A DNA stretch of 64,000 nt from Rhizobium leguminosarum (GTDB lineage Bacteria > Pseudomonadota > Alphaproteobacteria > Rhizobiales > Rhizobiaceae): positions 62,001 through 126,000 of the forward strand of contig NZ_LWBS01000044.1 in assembly GCF_001652265.1 (NCBI RefSeq), read 5' to 3'. How positions within the stretch are numbered: the stretch's first letter is position 1; the number at the start of each line of letters is the position of its first letter. Position numbers and translations under genes: made by a program. Positions 55,396-64,000 of this stretch are shown here, in pieces. The notes beneath the pieces are model-generated. The model searched no databases and was not told where the DNA came from. It saw only the letters and a program-made list of their open reading frames with translations.

Positions 55396-55593
55396 GGTTT
55401 TTCCTCTCTTTGCGTTGCTCCAACTATTGTCTACAAAATTGATAGATTAAAGGAACGTGCATCTCTCCTTCTTCGCCTGGTTGAAAAAAACGTTCGCCGC
55501 CGCTTCCGCACGCATAAGCTGCAAGCCGATCGCCATCGACATCTCAGACCTCGGACACTGCAATTCATTGCGGTCACATTGCTTGATCCAAGT

Positions 55594-56814
55594 CTAAGGC
55601 TTGTCGCCGTGAAGGTGACGTTCGAGGAAGGGCAAATTGTCCTGTCCCCAATAGATCTCGCCATCATAGACATAGGTGGGAAAGCCGAAGACGCCGCTGT
55701 CGCGCGCATGCACGCGGTCTGCCGACCATTTGTTCTGGACATCGTCGTCGGCTTGTCGTCTGAGGAGTGCTGCGCCATCGAAACCTGCTGATGTCACGAT
55801 GGCCTCGCGCACATCGGGCTTGCCGATATCCCTCGCCTCGCTCCAGAAGGCATGCTGCAGGGCGCGGGCAGCGCCAATCCAATCCTGCCCGTCGAGATAG
55901 GCGGCAATCACGAAGAGGGACGCCGGCGTCGGATCGCTCAGATCCGGGCGATGTTCGAGCTGCAGTTCCTTGCCGCGCACGCGCGCCCAGCGTTTGAGAT
56001 CCCGCGTCCAGTAGGCGCGCCTGATCTCCGGGCGGTTGCGCGAAAAGATACCGCCATTTTCCTCGACCACCGTTGTCAGATAGGGCGTGATGACGCGCCC
56101 CAGCGCGACCCGGCGCTGCGTGTCGGCGTCGCGATAGGTTTCGATCAATCGCGATTGCGCGATGAAGAAATCATCCGTCCCCTCACCCGTTATCACATTG
56201 CCGGTCAAAAGGTTGAAGCCATTGCGGCCGGCCCATGCGGCCGAGCGCTGCGATCCGCCGCCATACCAGATCCGGTCGATCAGCCCCTTGGCATAAGGCT
56301 GCAGCCTCGGCCGCTGCGGGCCGAAGGGCGTCTTGATCAAGGTCTGCTCGTCGCCGAGATAAGTGCCGCGCAGATTGTCGGCAAAGCGCAGCACGCGATC
56401 ATGCGAGAAATCGAAACCCGTCCAATCGCCGTCGAAGACAAGCGGAGCGATCAGCTCGGCGTGCAGCGGCCGGCCGGCACTGACGCCGACGTTCAGCCGC
56501 CCGCGCGACAGAATATCAACTGTGGCGAGATCTTCGGCCAGCCGGTAAGGGCTCTCGTAACCGATCGGGATGACCGCGGTTCCAAGCTCGATCCGATTGG
56601 TTCGCTGCGTCGCCGCCGCCAGGAAGGCGCTGGCCGAAGAGATTCCAGGCTCCAGGTGCCGCTGGCGGATCCAGGCGCTGTCGAAGCCCAGATCCTCGCC
56701 ATATTGCAGTTGCTGAAGCGTCTGCTCCAATCCCGACAACGGATCTTCGTCGGGATAATTGCCGGGGGTGAGGAAGCCTATATGGCTGATGGATATGTTG
56801 CCCACTCGTGCCAT
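55594..56814 (-). CDS. chimera: luciferase-like monooxygenase joined to the end of an HCCA isomerase
   Basis: A 406-residue protein made of two parts. Residues 1-~245 are a luciferase-like flavin monooxygenase (ISHIGFLTPGNYPDEDPLSG, LGFDSAWIRQRHLEPGISSA, RLNVGVSAGRPLHAELIAPL), lacking the last ~70 residues. From ~250 on, the sequence is a DsbA-fold 2-hydroxychromene-2-carboxylate isomerase tail: RRAYWTRDLKRWARVRGKEL, HAFWSEARDIGKPDVREAIV, GVFGFPTYVYDGEIYWGQDN. The isomerase N-terminus, with its active-site serine, is missing. The join is in frame with no stop. A deletion that fused two neighbouring genes is the simplest reading, and both activities may be impaired. It follows the binding-protein gene by seven bases. 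Confidence 0.75.
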   Translation of the reverse strand: MARVGNISISHIGFLTPGNYPDEDPLSGLEQTLQQLQYGEDLGFDSAWIRQRHLEPGISSASAFLAAATQRTNRIELGTAVIPIGYESPYRLAEDLATVDILSRGRLNVGVSAGRPLHAELIAPLVFDGDWTGFDFSHDRVLRFADNLRGTYLGDEQTLIKTPFGPQRPRLQPYAKGLIDRIWYGGGSQRSAAWAGRNGFNLLTGNVITGEGTDDFFIAQSRLIETYRDADTQRRVALGRVITPYLTTVVEENGGIFSRNRPEIRRAYWTRDLKRWARVRGKELQLEHRPDLSDPTPASLFVIAAYLDGQDWIGAARALQHAFWSEARDIGKPDVREAIVTSAGFDGAALLRRQADDDVQNKWSADRVHARDSGVFGFPTYVYDGEIYWGQDNLPFLERHLHGDKP

Positions 56815-56821
56815 CCGATGA

Positions 56822-57757
56822 TCAGTATTTCGGCAGGCCGGGCGGGTTGGTCTCGGATGCCGGCAAGGCTTCCTCGGAAAGATGCCAGTGGTCGAGGATT
56901 TTTGCGTAGGTGCCGTCTTTGATCAGGCCGTTGGTGGCGACAGTCAGCGCATCGGCCAGCCCGCTTCCCTTGCGGGTGGTGATCGCGACGTCCGCGCGAT
57001 CCGGCCAGCCGGCGCTCAGCGTGCCGACACGCTTGATGTTCTTGTCGCGCGCGGCGATGAAGACGAGCTGCGCATGCGGCTGGACGATGACATCGGCCCG
57101 GCCGGACCGCAGCGCGAGAAGGCTTGCCGCCTCGTCGTCGTAATATTGCAGTTCGATCGGTTTCAGGCCCGCGGCAACATCTTTCTCGCTCCACTTCACC
57201 AGGATGCGCTCCTGGTTGGTGCCGGCCCCGACAATGATCCTGAGGCCTGCCGCATCCTTGGGCTCCTTGATCGAGGTGACCGGACTGTCGGATTTCACGA
57301 AGAAGCCATGCAGGCCCTGGCGGTAGGTGGAGAAATCGAATTTCTCCTTGCGCTGCTCGGTGACCCCGACATTGGAGATGATGGCATCATACTTGCCCGA
57401 GGCGAGGCCGAGCGGCCAGTCGATCCAGGCGACCGGCACGATCTCCAGCGTCAGGCCAAGGCTGTCGGCGATGGCATAGGCATAGTCGGGATCTGCCCCG
57501 ACCACGGTCTTGGCGTCGGTGGCATAGGTGGCAAGCGGCGGGCCGCCGGGACTGACGGCAATGGTGAACTTGCCAGGTGTGACGAACTTGAATTCCCTAG
57601 GGATTGCGGCAATCGCCGCATCGTTCTTGGCGGCGTGAAGCCGCGCCGGCTGCTCTGGGCTGAGGTCGAAATCCTCGGCTGCATGAGCTGCGCCAAAGGA
57701 AAGGGCTGACGCCATGACGGCGATCAGCAGGGTCCGGGATGCCGGAAAGGCAATCAT
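56822..57757 (-). CDS. amino-acid-type ABC importer binding protein (first copy)
   Basis: A 311-residue family 3 solute-binding protein. Signal peptide IAVMASALSFGAAHA, mature start EDFDLSPEQPARLHAAKNDA. It has DFSTYRQGLHGFFVKSDSPV, GAGTNQERILVKWSEKDVAA and VAITTRKGSGLADALTVATN. It is a paralogue of the gene at 57826, with the same plan and many identical stretches, so both may feed the fused permease/ATPase. The frame is open further upstream, but ATG 57757 begins the signal peptide. Confidence 0.88.
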   Translation of the reverse strand: MIAFPASRTLLIAVMASALSFGAAHAAEDFDLSPEQPARLHAAKNDAAIAAIPREFKFVTPGKFTIAVSPGGPPLATYATDAKTVVGADPDYAYAIADSLGLTLEIVPVAWIDWPLGLASGKYDAIISNVGVTEQRKEKFDFSTYRQGLHGFFVKSDSPVTSIKEPKDAAGLRIIVGAGTNQERILVKWSEKDVAAGLKPIELQYYDDEAASLLALRSGRADVIVQPHAQLVFIAARDKNIKRVGTLSAGWPDRADVAITTRKGSGLADALTVATNGLIKDGTYAKILDHWHLSEEALPASETNPPGLPKY

Positions 57758-57789
57758 CGTCTTCAATCTCCAAATTGTCAGGCAGGAAT

Positions 57790-57812
57790 GGCCGGCAGCA
57801 TTGCCGCCGGCC
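57790..57812. other. stem-loop between the two binding-protein genes
   Basis: GGCCGGCAGC and GCCGCCGGCC pair over ten bases (one G-U pair on the transcribed RNA) around ATT. It lies in the 68-base gap between the paralogous genes. Confidence 0.45.
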
Positions 57813-57825
57813 CAATAGGGATCGA

Positions 57826-58770
57826 TCAGGAGCCGCTCTTCGGCAGGCCGGGCGGGTTGGTCTGGGCTTTGTCGATCGCTTCGGGACCTAGGTTCCAGGT
57901 ATCGAGGATCTTCCGGTAGGCGCCGCTGGCGATCAGGTCGTTGACGACATCGGTCAAGGGCGCCGCCAGGCCGCTGCCCTTGCGTGTGGTGACGGCAATT
58001 TCGGCCGTGATCGGCCAACCGCCGCTGACGGTGCCGACGAGCTTGGTCTTGCCGTTGATCCCTGCCGAATAGGCCTGCGTCGCGTTCACGCTGAAGACGG
58101 TGTCGGCTCTGCCGGACTGAACGGCGAGATCCTTGACCGCGTCGTCGTCATAATATTGCACCTCGATCGGCTTCAGGCCGGCGGCGACGTTCTCACGATC
58201 CCATTCCAGCAGGATCTTCTCCTGGTTGGTGCCGGCATCGGTGATGACCTTCAGGCCGGCAATATCCTTAGGCTGCTTGATCGAGGTGATCGGGCTGTCG
58301 GCCTTGACGTAGAAGCCAAGCTCGTCCTTGCGGTAGGTCGAAAAGTCGAATTTCTCCTTGCGTTCTTCGGTGACGGTTACGTTGGAGATCACCGCGTCGA
58401 ACTTTCCGGAGGTCAGCCCCAACGGCCAATCGGCCCAGGCGACGGAAACCAATTCGAGCTTCAGGCCGAGGCTATCGGCAATGGCCTGCGCCAGATCGAC
58501 GTCATAGCCGATGACGGTCTTGGAATCGGAGGCATAGTCATGCAGCGGCAGATTGCCGCTCGAGCTGATGCCGACGGTGAAGACACCATTTTCGACGAAC
58601 TTGAAGTCCTTGACTTCGGCAATGCGCTTCTCGTTCTTTTCCACCCGCAGCCGGTTCGGCTGCTCGGGGCTGAGATCGAACTTCTGCTGCGCCTGCGCGG
58701 ATCCGAAACCGATCGCGGCCATGGTGACGGCTCCCGCTATCAGAAGCCTTGCCCTATCTGTAAATGTCAT
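57826..58770 (-). CDS. amino-acid-type ABC importer binding protein (second copy)
   Basis: A 314-residue family 3 binding protein. The signal peptide is LLIAGAVTMAAIGFGSAQA and the mature part starts QQKFDLSPEQPNRLRVEKNE. VSVAWADWPLGLTSGKFDAV, NVTVTEERKEKFDFSTYRKD and VTTRKGSGLAAPLTDVVNDL match the first copy. ATG 58770 has AGAAGG just before it; 58788 is an alternative. Cystine or a cysteine conjugate is a reasonable ligand because sulfur-salvage enzymes follow in the operon. Confidence 0.88.
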   Translation of the reverse strand: MTFTDRARLLIAGAVTMAAIGFGSAQAQQKFDLSPEQPNRLRVEKNEKRIAEVKDFKFVENGVFTVGISSSGNLPLHDYASDSKTVIGYDVDLAQAIADSLGLKLELVSVAWADWPLGLTSGKFDAVISNVTVTEERKEKFDFSTYRKDELGFYVKADSPITSIKQPKDIAGLKVITDAGTNQEKILLEWDRENVAAGLKPIEVQYYDDDAVKDLAVQSGRADTVFSVNATQAYSAGINGKTKLVGTVSGGWPITAEIAVTTRKGSGLAAPLTDVVNDLIASGAYRKILDTWNLGPEAIDKAQTNPPGLPKSGS

Positions 58771-58862
58771 GCCCCTTCTCAATTTCATCTTAAGGTTGTG
58801 GTTATTGTTATTCGGCCGGAGCAGCCCGTCGCGGCCCGGCATTTCACCAGCGCTGTTTCGCG

Positions 58863-60638
58863 CTAGAGAACCTTGGCGAGGAATTCCCGCGTGCGGGGAT
58901 GTTCCGCTTGTGTGAAGATGCGGGCCGGCGGGCCAGCCTCCAGAATGCGGCCGCTGTCCATGAAGACGACCGTGTCGGCGACTTCGCGGGCAAAACCGAC
59001 CTCATGGGTGACGATGACGAGCGTCGTGCCGGTGCGGGCAAGTTCCTTGATGACGTCGAGCACTTCGCCGACGAGCTCCGGATCGAGCGCCGAGGTCGGC
59101 TCGTCGAAGAGCAGCACCTTCGGGCGGAGCGCCAGTGCGCGGGCGATCGCCACACGCTGCTGCTGGCCGCCGGAAAGCTGGCGCGGATAGGCGTTGATCT
59201 TGTCGCTGAGGCCGATGCGTGCCAGCAGCTCCTGCGCCAGCTGCACGGCGTCCTCACGGCCGACGCCGCGAACCTGGATTGGTGCCTCGATGAGGTTTTC
59301 GAGCACGGTCAGATGCGGGAAGAGATTGAAGCTCTGGAAGACCATGCCGATATCGGCGCGGCGTTTGAGGATATCCTTCTCCTTGAGCTCATAGAGCGTG
59401 TCGCCCTTCCGGCTGTAGCCGACGAAATCGCCGTCGACCGAGATGAAGCCCTCATCGACACGCTCCAGATGGTTGATGGCGCGCAACAGCGTCGACTTGC
59501 CGGAACCGGACGGGCCGAGGATGGCAGTCACGCTGCCGGAGGGAAGGTTGAGTTCGACATCATCGAGCACTTTCAGCGAACCGAAGCTTTTCGAGATACC
59601 GTGGATGCGCACCGCGCCGCCTGCGGCCTGCAGCGTCGCCGCATCCCGGAAGCCGATCTTGCGCACACTGTCGGTTGCCGTCTCGAGGACAGGCAGCGGA
59701 CGGCGGAAACGCTCGAAGAATGGCTGGAAGGGCAACGGCGTCGGGTTGCGCACGGCACCCTTGGAGAAATAGCGCTCGATATAGCGCTGAGCGATCGACA
59801 GCACCGTCATGATGATCAGGTACCAGACGGTCGCGACCATCAGCAGCGGAATGACTTCGAGATTGCGGCGGTAGATCACCTGGACCGTATAGAAGAGCTC
59901 CGGCAGCGCCAGCACGTAGACCATGGAGGTGCTCTTCGCCAGTCCGATGAGTTCGTTGAAGCCGGTCGGCAGGATCGAGCGCATGGCCTGCGGCAACACG
60001 ATGCGGAAGGCCTGGCGGCGGCGCGGCAGACCAAGTGCTGCGGCTGCCTCCAACTGTCCGTGATCCACCGAGAGAATACCGCCGCGCACGATCTCGGCGA
60101 AGAAGGCCGACTGGTTGAGCGTCAGGCCGAGAAAGGCAGCGGCAAAGGGTGTCAACAACTGCACTGTGGGATAGTCGAGGAACACGGTATCGGTGAAGGG
60201 AATGCCGATCTTGATCGTCTCGTAGAGGTAGCCGAGATTGTTTAAGATCAGCAGCAGCACGATGACGGGGATCGAGCGCAGCAGCCAGATATAGCCCCAG
60301 GAAAGACCGGAGAGCAGCGGCGACTTGGAAACGCGGGCGAGCGCCAGAGCCGTTCCGAGGATGGAGCCGGATATGGCGGCAAGCACGGTCAAAAGCAGCG
60401 TCCTGCCGAGACCGACGAGCACTGGTTCGGCAAAGAACCATTCAGCAAAGACGCCCCAACCCCAGCGCGGATTGGTGAAGATGGAATAGAGCACGGCGAC
60501 GATGACGACGGCGGCAAAGATCGTGCCTGCCAGGCGGCCCGGATGGCGCGCCGGCACGATGCGGTAACGGGAATAATCCTTCGATCCTGCCGCCCTGCTG
60601 CCGGGGTCGATGCCCACGAAATCCGTCGTCAGTGCCAT
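58863..60638 (-). CDS. amino-acid ABC importer permease and ATPase fused in one protein
   Basis: A 591-residue protein. Residues 1-~300 are a HisQM-type permease ([40 protein letters not shown] with the EAA loop, [20 protein letters not shown]). Residues ~340-591 are the ATPase: [57 protein letters not shown] and [20 protein letters not shown]. In most bacteria these are two proteins. A single fused gene beside two binding-protein genes gives a compact importer for a polar amino acid. It ends 92 bases before the second binding-protein gene. Confidence 0.9.
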   Translation of the reverse strand: MALTTDFVGIDPGSRAAGSKDYSRYRIVPARHPGRLAGTIFAAVVIVAVLYSIFTNPRWGWGVFAEWFFAEPVLVGLGRTLLLTVLAAISGSILGTALALARVSKSPLLSGLSWGYIWLLRSIPVIVLLLILNNLGYLYETIKIGIPFTDTVFLDYPTVQLLTPFAAAFLGLTLNQSAFFAEIVRGGILSVDHGQLEAAAALGLPRRRQAFRIVLPQAMRSILPTGFNELIGLAKSTSMVYVLALPELFYTVQVIYRRNLEVIPLLMVATVWYLIIMTVLSIAQRYIERYFSKGAVRNPTPLPFQPFFERFRRPLPVLETATDSVRKIGFRDAATLQAAGGAVRIHGISKSFGSLKVLDDVELNLPSGSVTAILGPSGSGKSTLLRAINHLERVDEGFISVDGDFVGYSRKGDTLYELKEKDILKRRADIGMVFQSFNLFPHLTVLENLIEAPIQVRGVGREDAVQLAQELLARIGLSDKINAYPRQLSGGQQQRVAIARALALRPKVLLFDEPTSALDPELVGEVLDVIKELARTGTTLVIVTHEVGFAREVADTVVFMDSGRILEAGPPARIFTQAEHPRTREFLAKVL

Positions 60639-60675
60639 TGTGCTTCCCTTTTATGATTGTCGGTCTTTGCCGTTT

Positions 60676-61227
60676 TCAGAAATTTGCGCCGGCCACGCGC
60701 AGGCGCGGTTCGGCATCTTCGTGAGCAGGCTGAGCGAGATGGGTGATGTCCTTCTCGAAGGGCAGGCTCTTGTAGATTTCGGGATCGGCGGAGGTGTCGA
60801 AGAGGGCGGTGTAGCCATAGTTCAGATAGAGGCCGACGGCTTCGGGCTGGCGAAAGCCGGTCGTCAGGTAGATGCGGGAATAACCTTGGCGGGCGGCCTG
60901 TGCCTCCAGTTCCACCAGCACCTTGCGGGCAAGGCCCTGGCGGCGCAGATCGGAACGCGTCCAGATGCGTTTGAACTCGGCCGTGCGTTCGTCATAGTTC
61001 TTGAAGGCGCCGCCGCCGATGGTTTCGCCACCACGGGTCAACAGGAGAAAATTGCCGTCAGGCGGCGCAAAGGCTTCGGGAGGATAGCGGTTGAGCTCGG
61101 CTGCGGCCCCTTCGGCATTGAAATAGTTGCCGTAGCGGCTGTCGTATTCGTGGATCAATTCATCGATCAGCGGCTTGGCGCGCGGGTCGAGAGGGCTGGT
61201 ATAGAGAAACGTATCGCTCATATTCAT
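60676..61227 (-). CDS. GNAT-family N-acetyltransferase
   Basis: A 183-residue acetyltransferase with the acetyl-CoA loop RSDLRRQGLARKVLVELEAQ (Arg-Arg-x-Gly-x-Ala pattern) and GYSRIYLTTGFRQPEAVGLY with the second motif YLNYGYTALFD. It overlaps the amidohydrolase gene, whose TGA contains its ATG start region. In Bacillus subtilis the pathway for S-(2-succino)cysteine has such an enzyme (SnaB/YxeL) before a monooxygenase and an M20 amidohydrolase; the neighbours here match that set. Its start could also be 61221. Confidence 0.8.
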   Translation of the reverse strand: MNMSDTFLYTSPLDPRAKPLIDELIHEYDSRYGNYFNAEGAAAELNRYPPEAFAPPDGNFLLLTRGGETIGGGAFKNYDERTAEFKRIWTRSDLRRQGLARKVLVELEAQAARQGYSRIYLTTGFRQPEAVGLYLNYGYTALFDTSADPEIYKSLPFEKDITHLAQPAHEDAEPRLRVAGANF

Positions 61228-62426
61228 CACCCGTTGTCATCAGTGAGGAAGGTTTCGGCGAGCCGCACCCAGTAACGGGCGGCCGGCGCAATGATAGCGT
61301 CGTTGAAATTGTAGTGGGCGCTGTGGAGAGGAGCACTGTCGCCATTCCCGACGAAGAGGTAGCTGCCGGGATTTGCCTGGAGCATGAAGGCGAAATCCTC
61401 GCTCGCGGTTCTCGGCCGGAAATCCTTCTCGATCGCCGCCGGGCCGAGTGCGTCATGGGCGACGTCGCGGGCAAAGGCCGTCTCCGCCGCATGGTTGATC
61501 AGCGCCGGAAAGCCGAGGCGGTAGTTCACATCCGCCTCGGCGCCGAAGCTTTCGGCCTGGGCCCGAGCAAGTGCGGGAATGCGCTCTCGCAACAGCTGGC
61601 GGACCGTCTCGCTGAAGGCCCGCATGGTGAGCTTCATCTCGACGCTTTCCGGGATAACGTTCGAGGCGGAGCCGGCATGGATCGAGCCGACGGTGGCGAC
61701 CGCCATGTCCTGCGGGTCGACATTGCGCGAGACGACGCTCTGCAGGGCGGTGATGAAGGAGGCCGAGGCGAGTACCGGATCGACGGCCCGGTGCGGCTCG
61801 GCACCGTGGCCGCCCTTGCCGATGATCTTGATCACCGCCTGATCGACCGAAGCCATGGCCGGTCCGGTGACGAAGCCGAATTGACCCGCGGGAACACCCG
61901 GCCAGTTGTGCAGCCCGAAGACCGCGTCGACAGGAAAACGTTCGAACAAGCCTTCCGAGATCATCTTGCGGGCGCCGGCGCCGATTTCCTCGGCGGGCTG
62001 GAAGATCAGCCGCAGCATGCCGCTGAAATTGCCACTTTCGGCGAGATAACGCGCGGCGGCGAGCAGGATCGACGTATGCCCGTCATGGCCGCAGGCATGC
62101 ATGACGCCCGGATTGCTGCTGGCATAGGCAAGGCCGGTCGCCTCCTCGATCGGCAGGGCATCCATGTCGGCGCGGATGCCGATTCGCTTTTTGCCGTCGC
62201 CGCGCCTGAGGGTGGCGACGATGCCGGTCCCGGCAATGCCCGTCGCCACCTCATAGCCCCAGGAGGAAAGGCGAGATGCCACAAGCTTGCTGGTTCTGAG
62301 CTCCTGGAACGCAAGCTCCGGATATTGGTGCAGGTCGTGGCGAAGCGCGATGATCTCGTCGAGATAGGTGGCGATACCCTTCTCGACCGGATCGTTGCTG
62401 TGCGGGTTCTGAGCGATGATGTTCAT
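61227..62426 (-). CDS. M20-family amidohydrolase
   Basis: A 399-residue metallo-amidohydrolase of the M20/HipO group. HDLHQYPELAFQELRTSKLV, HACGHDGHTSILLAAARYLA (metal histidine and aspartate), the acidic pair in IFQPAEEIGAGARKMISEGL and ASEDFAFMLQANPGSYLFVG are the catalytic and binding parts. The group removes N-acyl groups from amino acids; with the GNAT gene next to it, an N-acetyl-cysteine-conjugate deacetylase (SndA/YxeP role) is likely. Eighteen bases separate it from the monooxygenase. Confidence 0.87.
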   Translation of the reverse strand: MNIIAQNPHSNDPVEKGIATYLDEIIALRHDLHQYPELAFQELRTSKLVASRLSSWGYEVATGIAGTGIVATLRRGDGKKRIGIRADMDALPIEEATGLAYASSNPGVMHACGHDGHTSILLAAARYLAESGNFSGMLRLIFQPAEEIGAGARKMISEGLFERFPVDAVFGLHNWPGVPAGQFGFVTGPAMASVDQAVIKIIGKGGHGAEPHRAVDPVLASASFITALQSVVSRNVDPQDMAVATVGSIHAGSASNVIPESVEMKLTMRAFSETVRQLLRERIPALARAQAESFGAEADVNYRLGFPALINHAAETAFARDVAHDALGPAAIEKDFRPRTASEDFAFMLQANPGSYLFVGNGDSAPLHSAHYNFNDAIIAPAARYWVRLAETFLTDDNG

Positions 62427-62443
62427 GACGGTTCGTCGGCGCT

Positions 62444-63793
62444 TCAGGCGCCGACAGCCTTTCCGCGTTCGACCTGATCGGCGCCCGCCGCATAGCGGCT
62501 TTCGCGGAAGGGAAGGCCCAGATGATCGCGTAGCGTCTCGCCCTTCAGGACGGGATCGAAATAGCCACGCTCCGTGAGGATCGGCAGAACATATGTGGAG
62601 AAGTCGTCGAAGCCCTCGGCGATGACAGGGAAACCGAGGATGAAGCCGTCGGCGGCGCCATGATCCACCCAGCGGATGATCTCGTCGGCGATATGCTCGG
62701 CCGTGCCGATGAAGGCGGTGCGAGGCGTTGCCGAATCGAGCGCGACCTGGCGGAGCGTCAGGCCCTTCTCCCGCGCCGTCTTCTTGATGCGGTCGGTGGT
62801 GGCGCGGAAATTGTTCCTGCCGATATCGCCGAGTTCCGGGAATGGCGCGTCGAGCGGATAGACGCTGAAATCATGATGATCGAAGAAACGGCCGAGATAG
62901 AGCAGAGCCTCCTCTGTCGTGACGAGGTTGCGGATCGCCTGATACTTGGCGTCCGCCTCTTCCTGCGTCGCACCGACGATCGGTCCGATACCCGGATAGA
63001 TACCGACTTCCGCGGCACTGCGGCCATGGGCAATCACGCTGTCCTTGAGCTGCCGGTAGAAGACCTTCGCCTCCTCGAACGGTCCGCCATTGGTGAAGAC
63101 CGCGTCGGCATGCTTGCCGGCGAGCCTGATGCCGGAATCCGAGGCGCCTGCCTGGAAAACGACGGGTTGGCCCTGCTTGGAGCGGCCGATATTGAGCGGC
63201 CCCTCGACGCGGAAGAAACGGCCCTTGTGGTTGAGGCGATGCATCTTCGTCTTGTCGACAAAGACGCCGGTCTCACGGTTGCGGACGAAGGCGTCGTCGT
63301 CCCAGGAATCCCACAGGCCCTTGATCGCATCGATATAGTCCTCGGCGATCTCGTAGCGCAGTTCGTGCTCGGGATGTTCGCGGCTGTAGTTGCGGCCCGA
63401 ACCCTCGAGCGGCGAGGTCACGGCATTCCACCCTGCCCGGCCGCCGCTGATGAGATCGATCGAGGCGAACTGGCGGGCGATGGTGAAGGGATCGCTGTAG
63501 GAGGTCGAGACCGTGCCGACGAGGCCGATTTTCGAGGTCGAGGCGGCGAGCGCCGACAAAATGGCGATCGGCTCGAACCGGTTGAGGAAATGCGGAATGG
63601 ACTGTTCGTTGATGTAGAGCCCGTCGGCAACGAAGGCGAAAGCGATGCCGGCCGCCTCCGCCTTGCGCGCTGTCTTGACGAAGAACTCGAAATTGACGCT
63701 GGCATCGGCCGGTCCGCTTGGATGTTTCCAGGCATTCATGTGACCGCCGGGACCCTGCAGCATGATGCCGAACGTGACGTGTTTTTGAGCCAT
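62444..63793 (-). CDS. NtaA/SnaA/DszA-type flavin monooxygenase
   Basis: A 449-residue class C monooxygenase, starting MAQKHVTFGIMLQGPGGHMN. AAGIAFAFVADGLYINEQSI, TSKIGLVGTVSTSYSDPFTI, GGRAGWNAVTSPLEGSGRNY and GQPVVFQAGASDSGIRLAGK are the hallmarks of the nitrilotriacetate/DszA group, which uses FMNH2 from a partner. Members (YxeK, YtnJ) oxidise N-acetyl S-alkyl cysteines in Bacillus. The gene starts the run that ends with the GNAT gene and the importer; the FMN reductase at 54835 may supply reduced flavin. Confidence 0.85.
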   Translation of the reverse strand: MAQKHVTFGIMLQGPGGHMNAWKHPSGPADASVNFEFFVKTARKAEAAGIAFAFVADGLYINEQSIPHFLNRFEPIAILSALAASTSKIGLVGTVSTSYSDPFTIARQFASIDLISGGRAGWNAVTSPLEGSGRNYSREHPEHELRYEIAEDYIDAIKGLWDSWDDDAFVRNRETGVFVDKTKMHRLNHKGRFFRVEGPLNIGRSKQGQPVVFQAGASDSGIRLAGKHADAVFTNGGPFEEAKVFYRQLKDSVIAHGRSAAEVGIYPGIGPIVGATQEEADAKYQAIRNLVTTEEALLYLGRFFDHHDFSVYPLDAPFPELGDIGRNNFRATTDRIKKTAREKGLTLRQVALDSATPRTAFIGTAEHIADEIIRWVDHGAADGFILGFPVIAEGFDDFSTYVLPILTERGYFDPVLKGETLRDHLGLPFRESRYAAGADQVERGKAVGA

Positions 63794-63817
63794 GGGATCA
63801 ATCCTCCTTGGAAACGG

Positions 63818-64000
63818 TCAGGCGACGAGGGAAAGCCGCTCTTTGGCAAGCAGTTCGATGGAGGCCAGGCGCTCGGCAACCGAAAGCGCCGGCGTGTCGA
63901 GCACGAACTCCTTGACCCCGTAGCGGCGGTGAAATTCGTCCAGCTCCTTGCGGATCTGCTCCGCCGTGCCATGCAGCACGCTCGGCACCTTTTCCTCGAT
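63818..64000 (-). CDS. luciferase-like monooxygenase, 3' end only
   Basis: The last 60 residues of a gene that begins outside the window. The frame reads VLHGTAEQIRKELDEFHRRY, then KEFVLDTPALSVAERLASIE and stops at 63818. VLHGT-EQI-KEL is the usual ending of a luciferase-like monooxygenase. It precedes the larger monooxygenase by 24 bases and reads the same way, so it is probably a further member of the sulfur operon. Confidence 0.65.
   Translation of the reverse strand: MEEKVPSVLHGTAEQIRKELDEFHRRYGVKEFVLDTPALSVAERLASIELLAKERLSLVA

Overview
The window is GC-rich, densely packed DNA from an alphaproteobacterium, most likely Rhizobium or a close relative. The reasons are the many solute-binding-protein ABC importers, the FCD-type GntR and LacI regulators, the plant-saccharide hydrolases and the style of the proteins. 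This is a judgement from gene content; no rRNA, tRNA, origin or replication gene is present to confirm it. I found no insertion sequence, phage or CRISPR array. The region reads as a string of catabolic islands, each with its own importer and local regulator.

Left end (1-7632): the end of an AraC-type regulator, a toxin-antitoxin pair whose toxin is broken, then a five-gene leucine/isovalerate operon (isovaleryl-CoA dehydrogenase, both methylcrotonyl-CoA carboxylase subunits, a MaoC hydratase and a CitE-like lyase). The last two stand where an enoyl-CoA hydratase and HMG-CoA lyase are usual. From 7633 to 10857 lies a scarred stretch: fragments of an M24 peptidase, a prolyl-iminopeptidase-like hydrolase and a gntR gene occur twice, and a SLATT/DUF4231-like membrane gene sits among them.

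9212-27707 looks aimed at plant cell-wall glycans and glycoproteins: an M24 (Xaa-Pro type) peptidase, a GntR regulator, a HypD-like hydroxyproline-pathway deaminase, a GH127 beta-L-arabinofuranosidase with an ABC importer, two LacI regulators, and a GH78 alpha-L-rhamnosidase with a second importer. GH127 enzymes are known to act on hydroxyproline-linked arabinosides, so the first half may be a hydroxyproline-rich glycoprotein (extensin) utilisation locus. Two LacI operator sets and a motif shared by two promoters are visible.

27788-36215 holds a VapBC pair, a DadA-like amine oxidoreductase, a MocR regulator, a polyamine-type ABC importer and a RidA imine deaminase. 36273-46890 is a long leftward operon: NAD-dependent aldehyde dehydrogenase, importer, NIPSNAP protein, second aldehyde dehydrogenase, luciferase-like monooxygenase, flavin reductase, alpha/beta hydrolase and a DUF1185 protein. 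The FCD GntR gene and three ATGGTATACCAT-like operators lie beside it. Its enzyme set matches the trigonelline (N-methylnicotinate) ring-cleavage pathway TgnA-E.

The right end (48198-64000) carries an FAD/NAD(P) protein, tauABC, ChaC and small genes, an FMN reductase operon with three small ORFs, and a cysteine-conjugate-like sulfur scavenging operon. That operon has a luciferase-like/HCCA-isomerase chimera, two paralogous binding proteins, a fused permease-ATPase, a GNAT acetyltransferase, an M20 amidohydrolase and two luciferase-like monooxygenases. Stem-loops follow the binding-protein gene in all five SBP-first importer operons.
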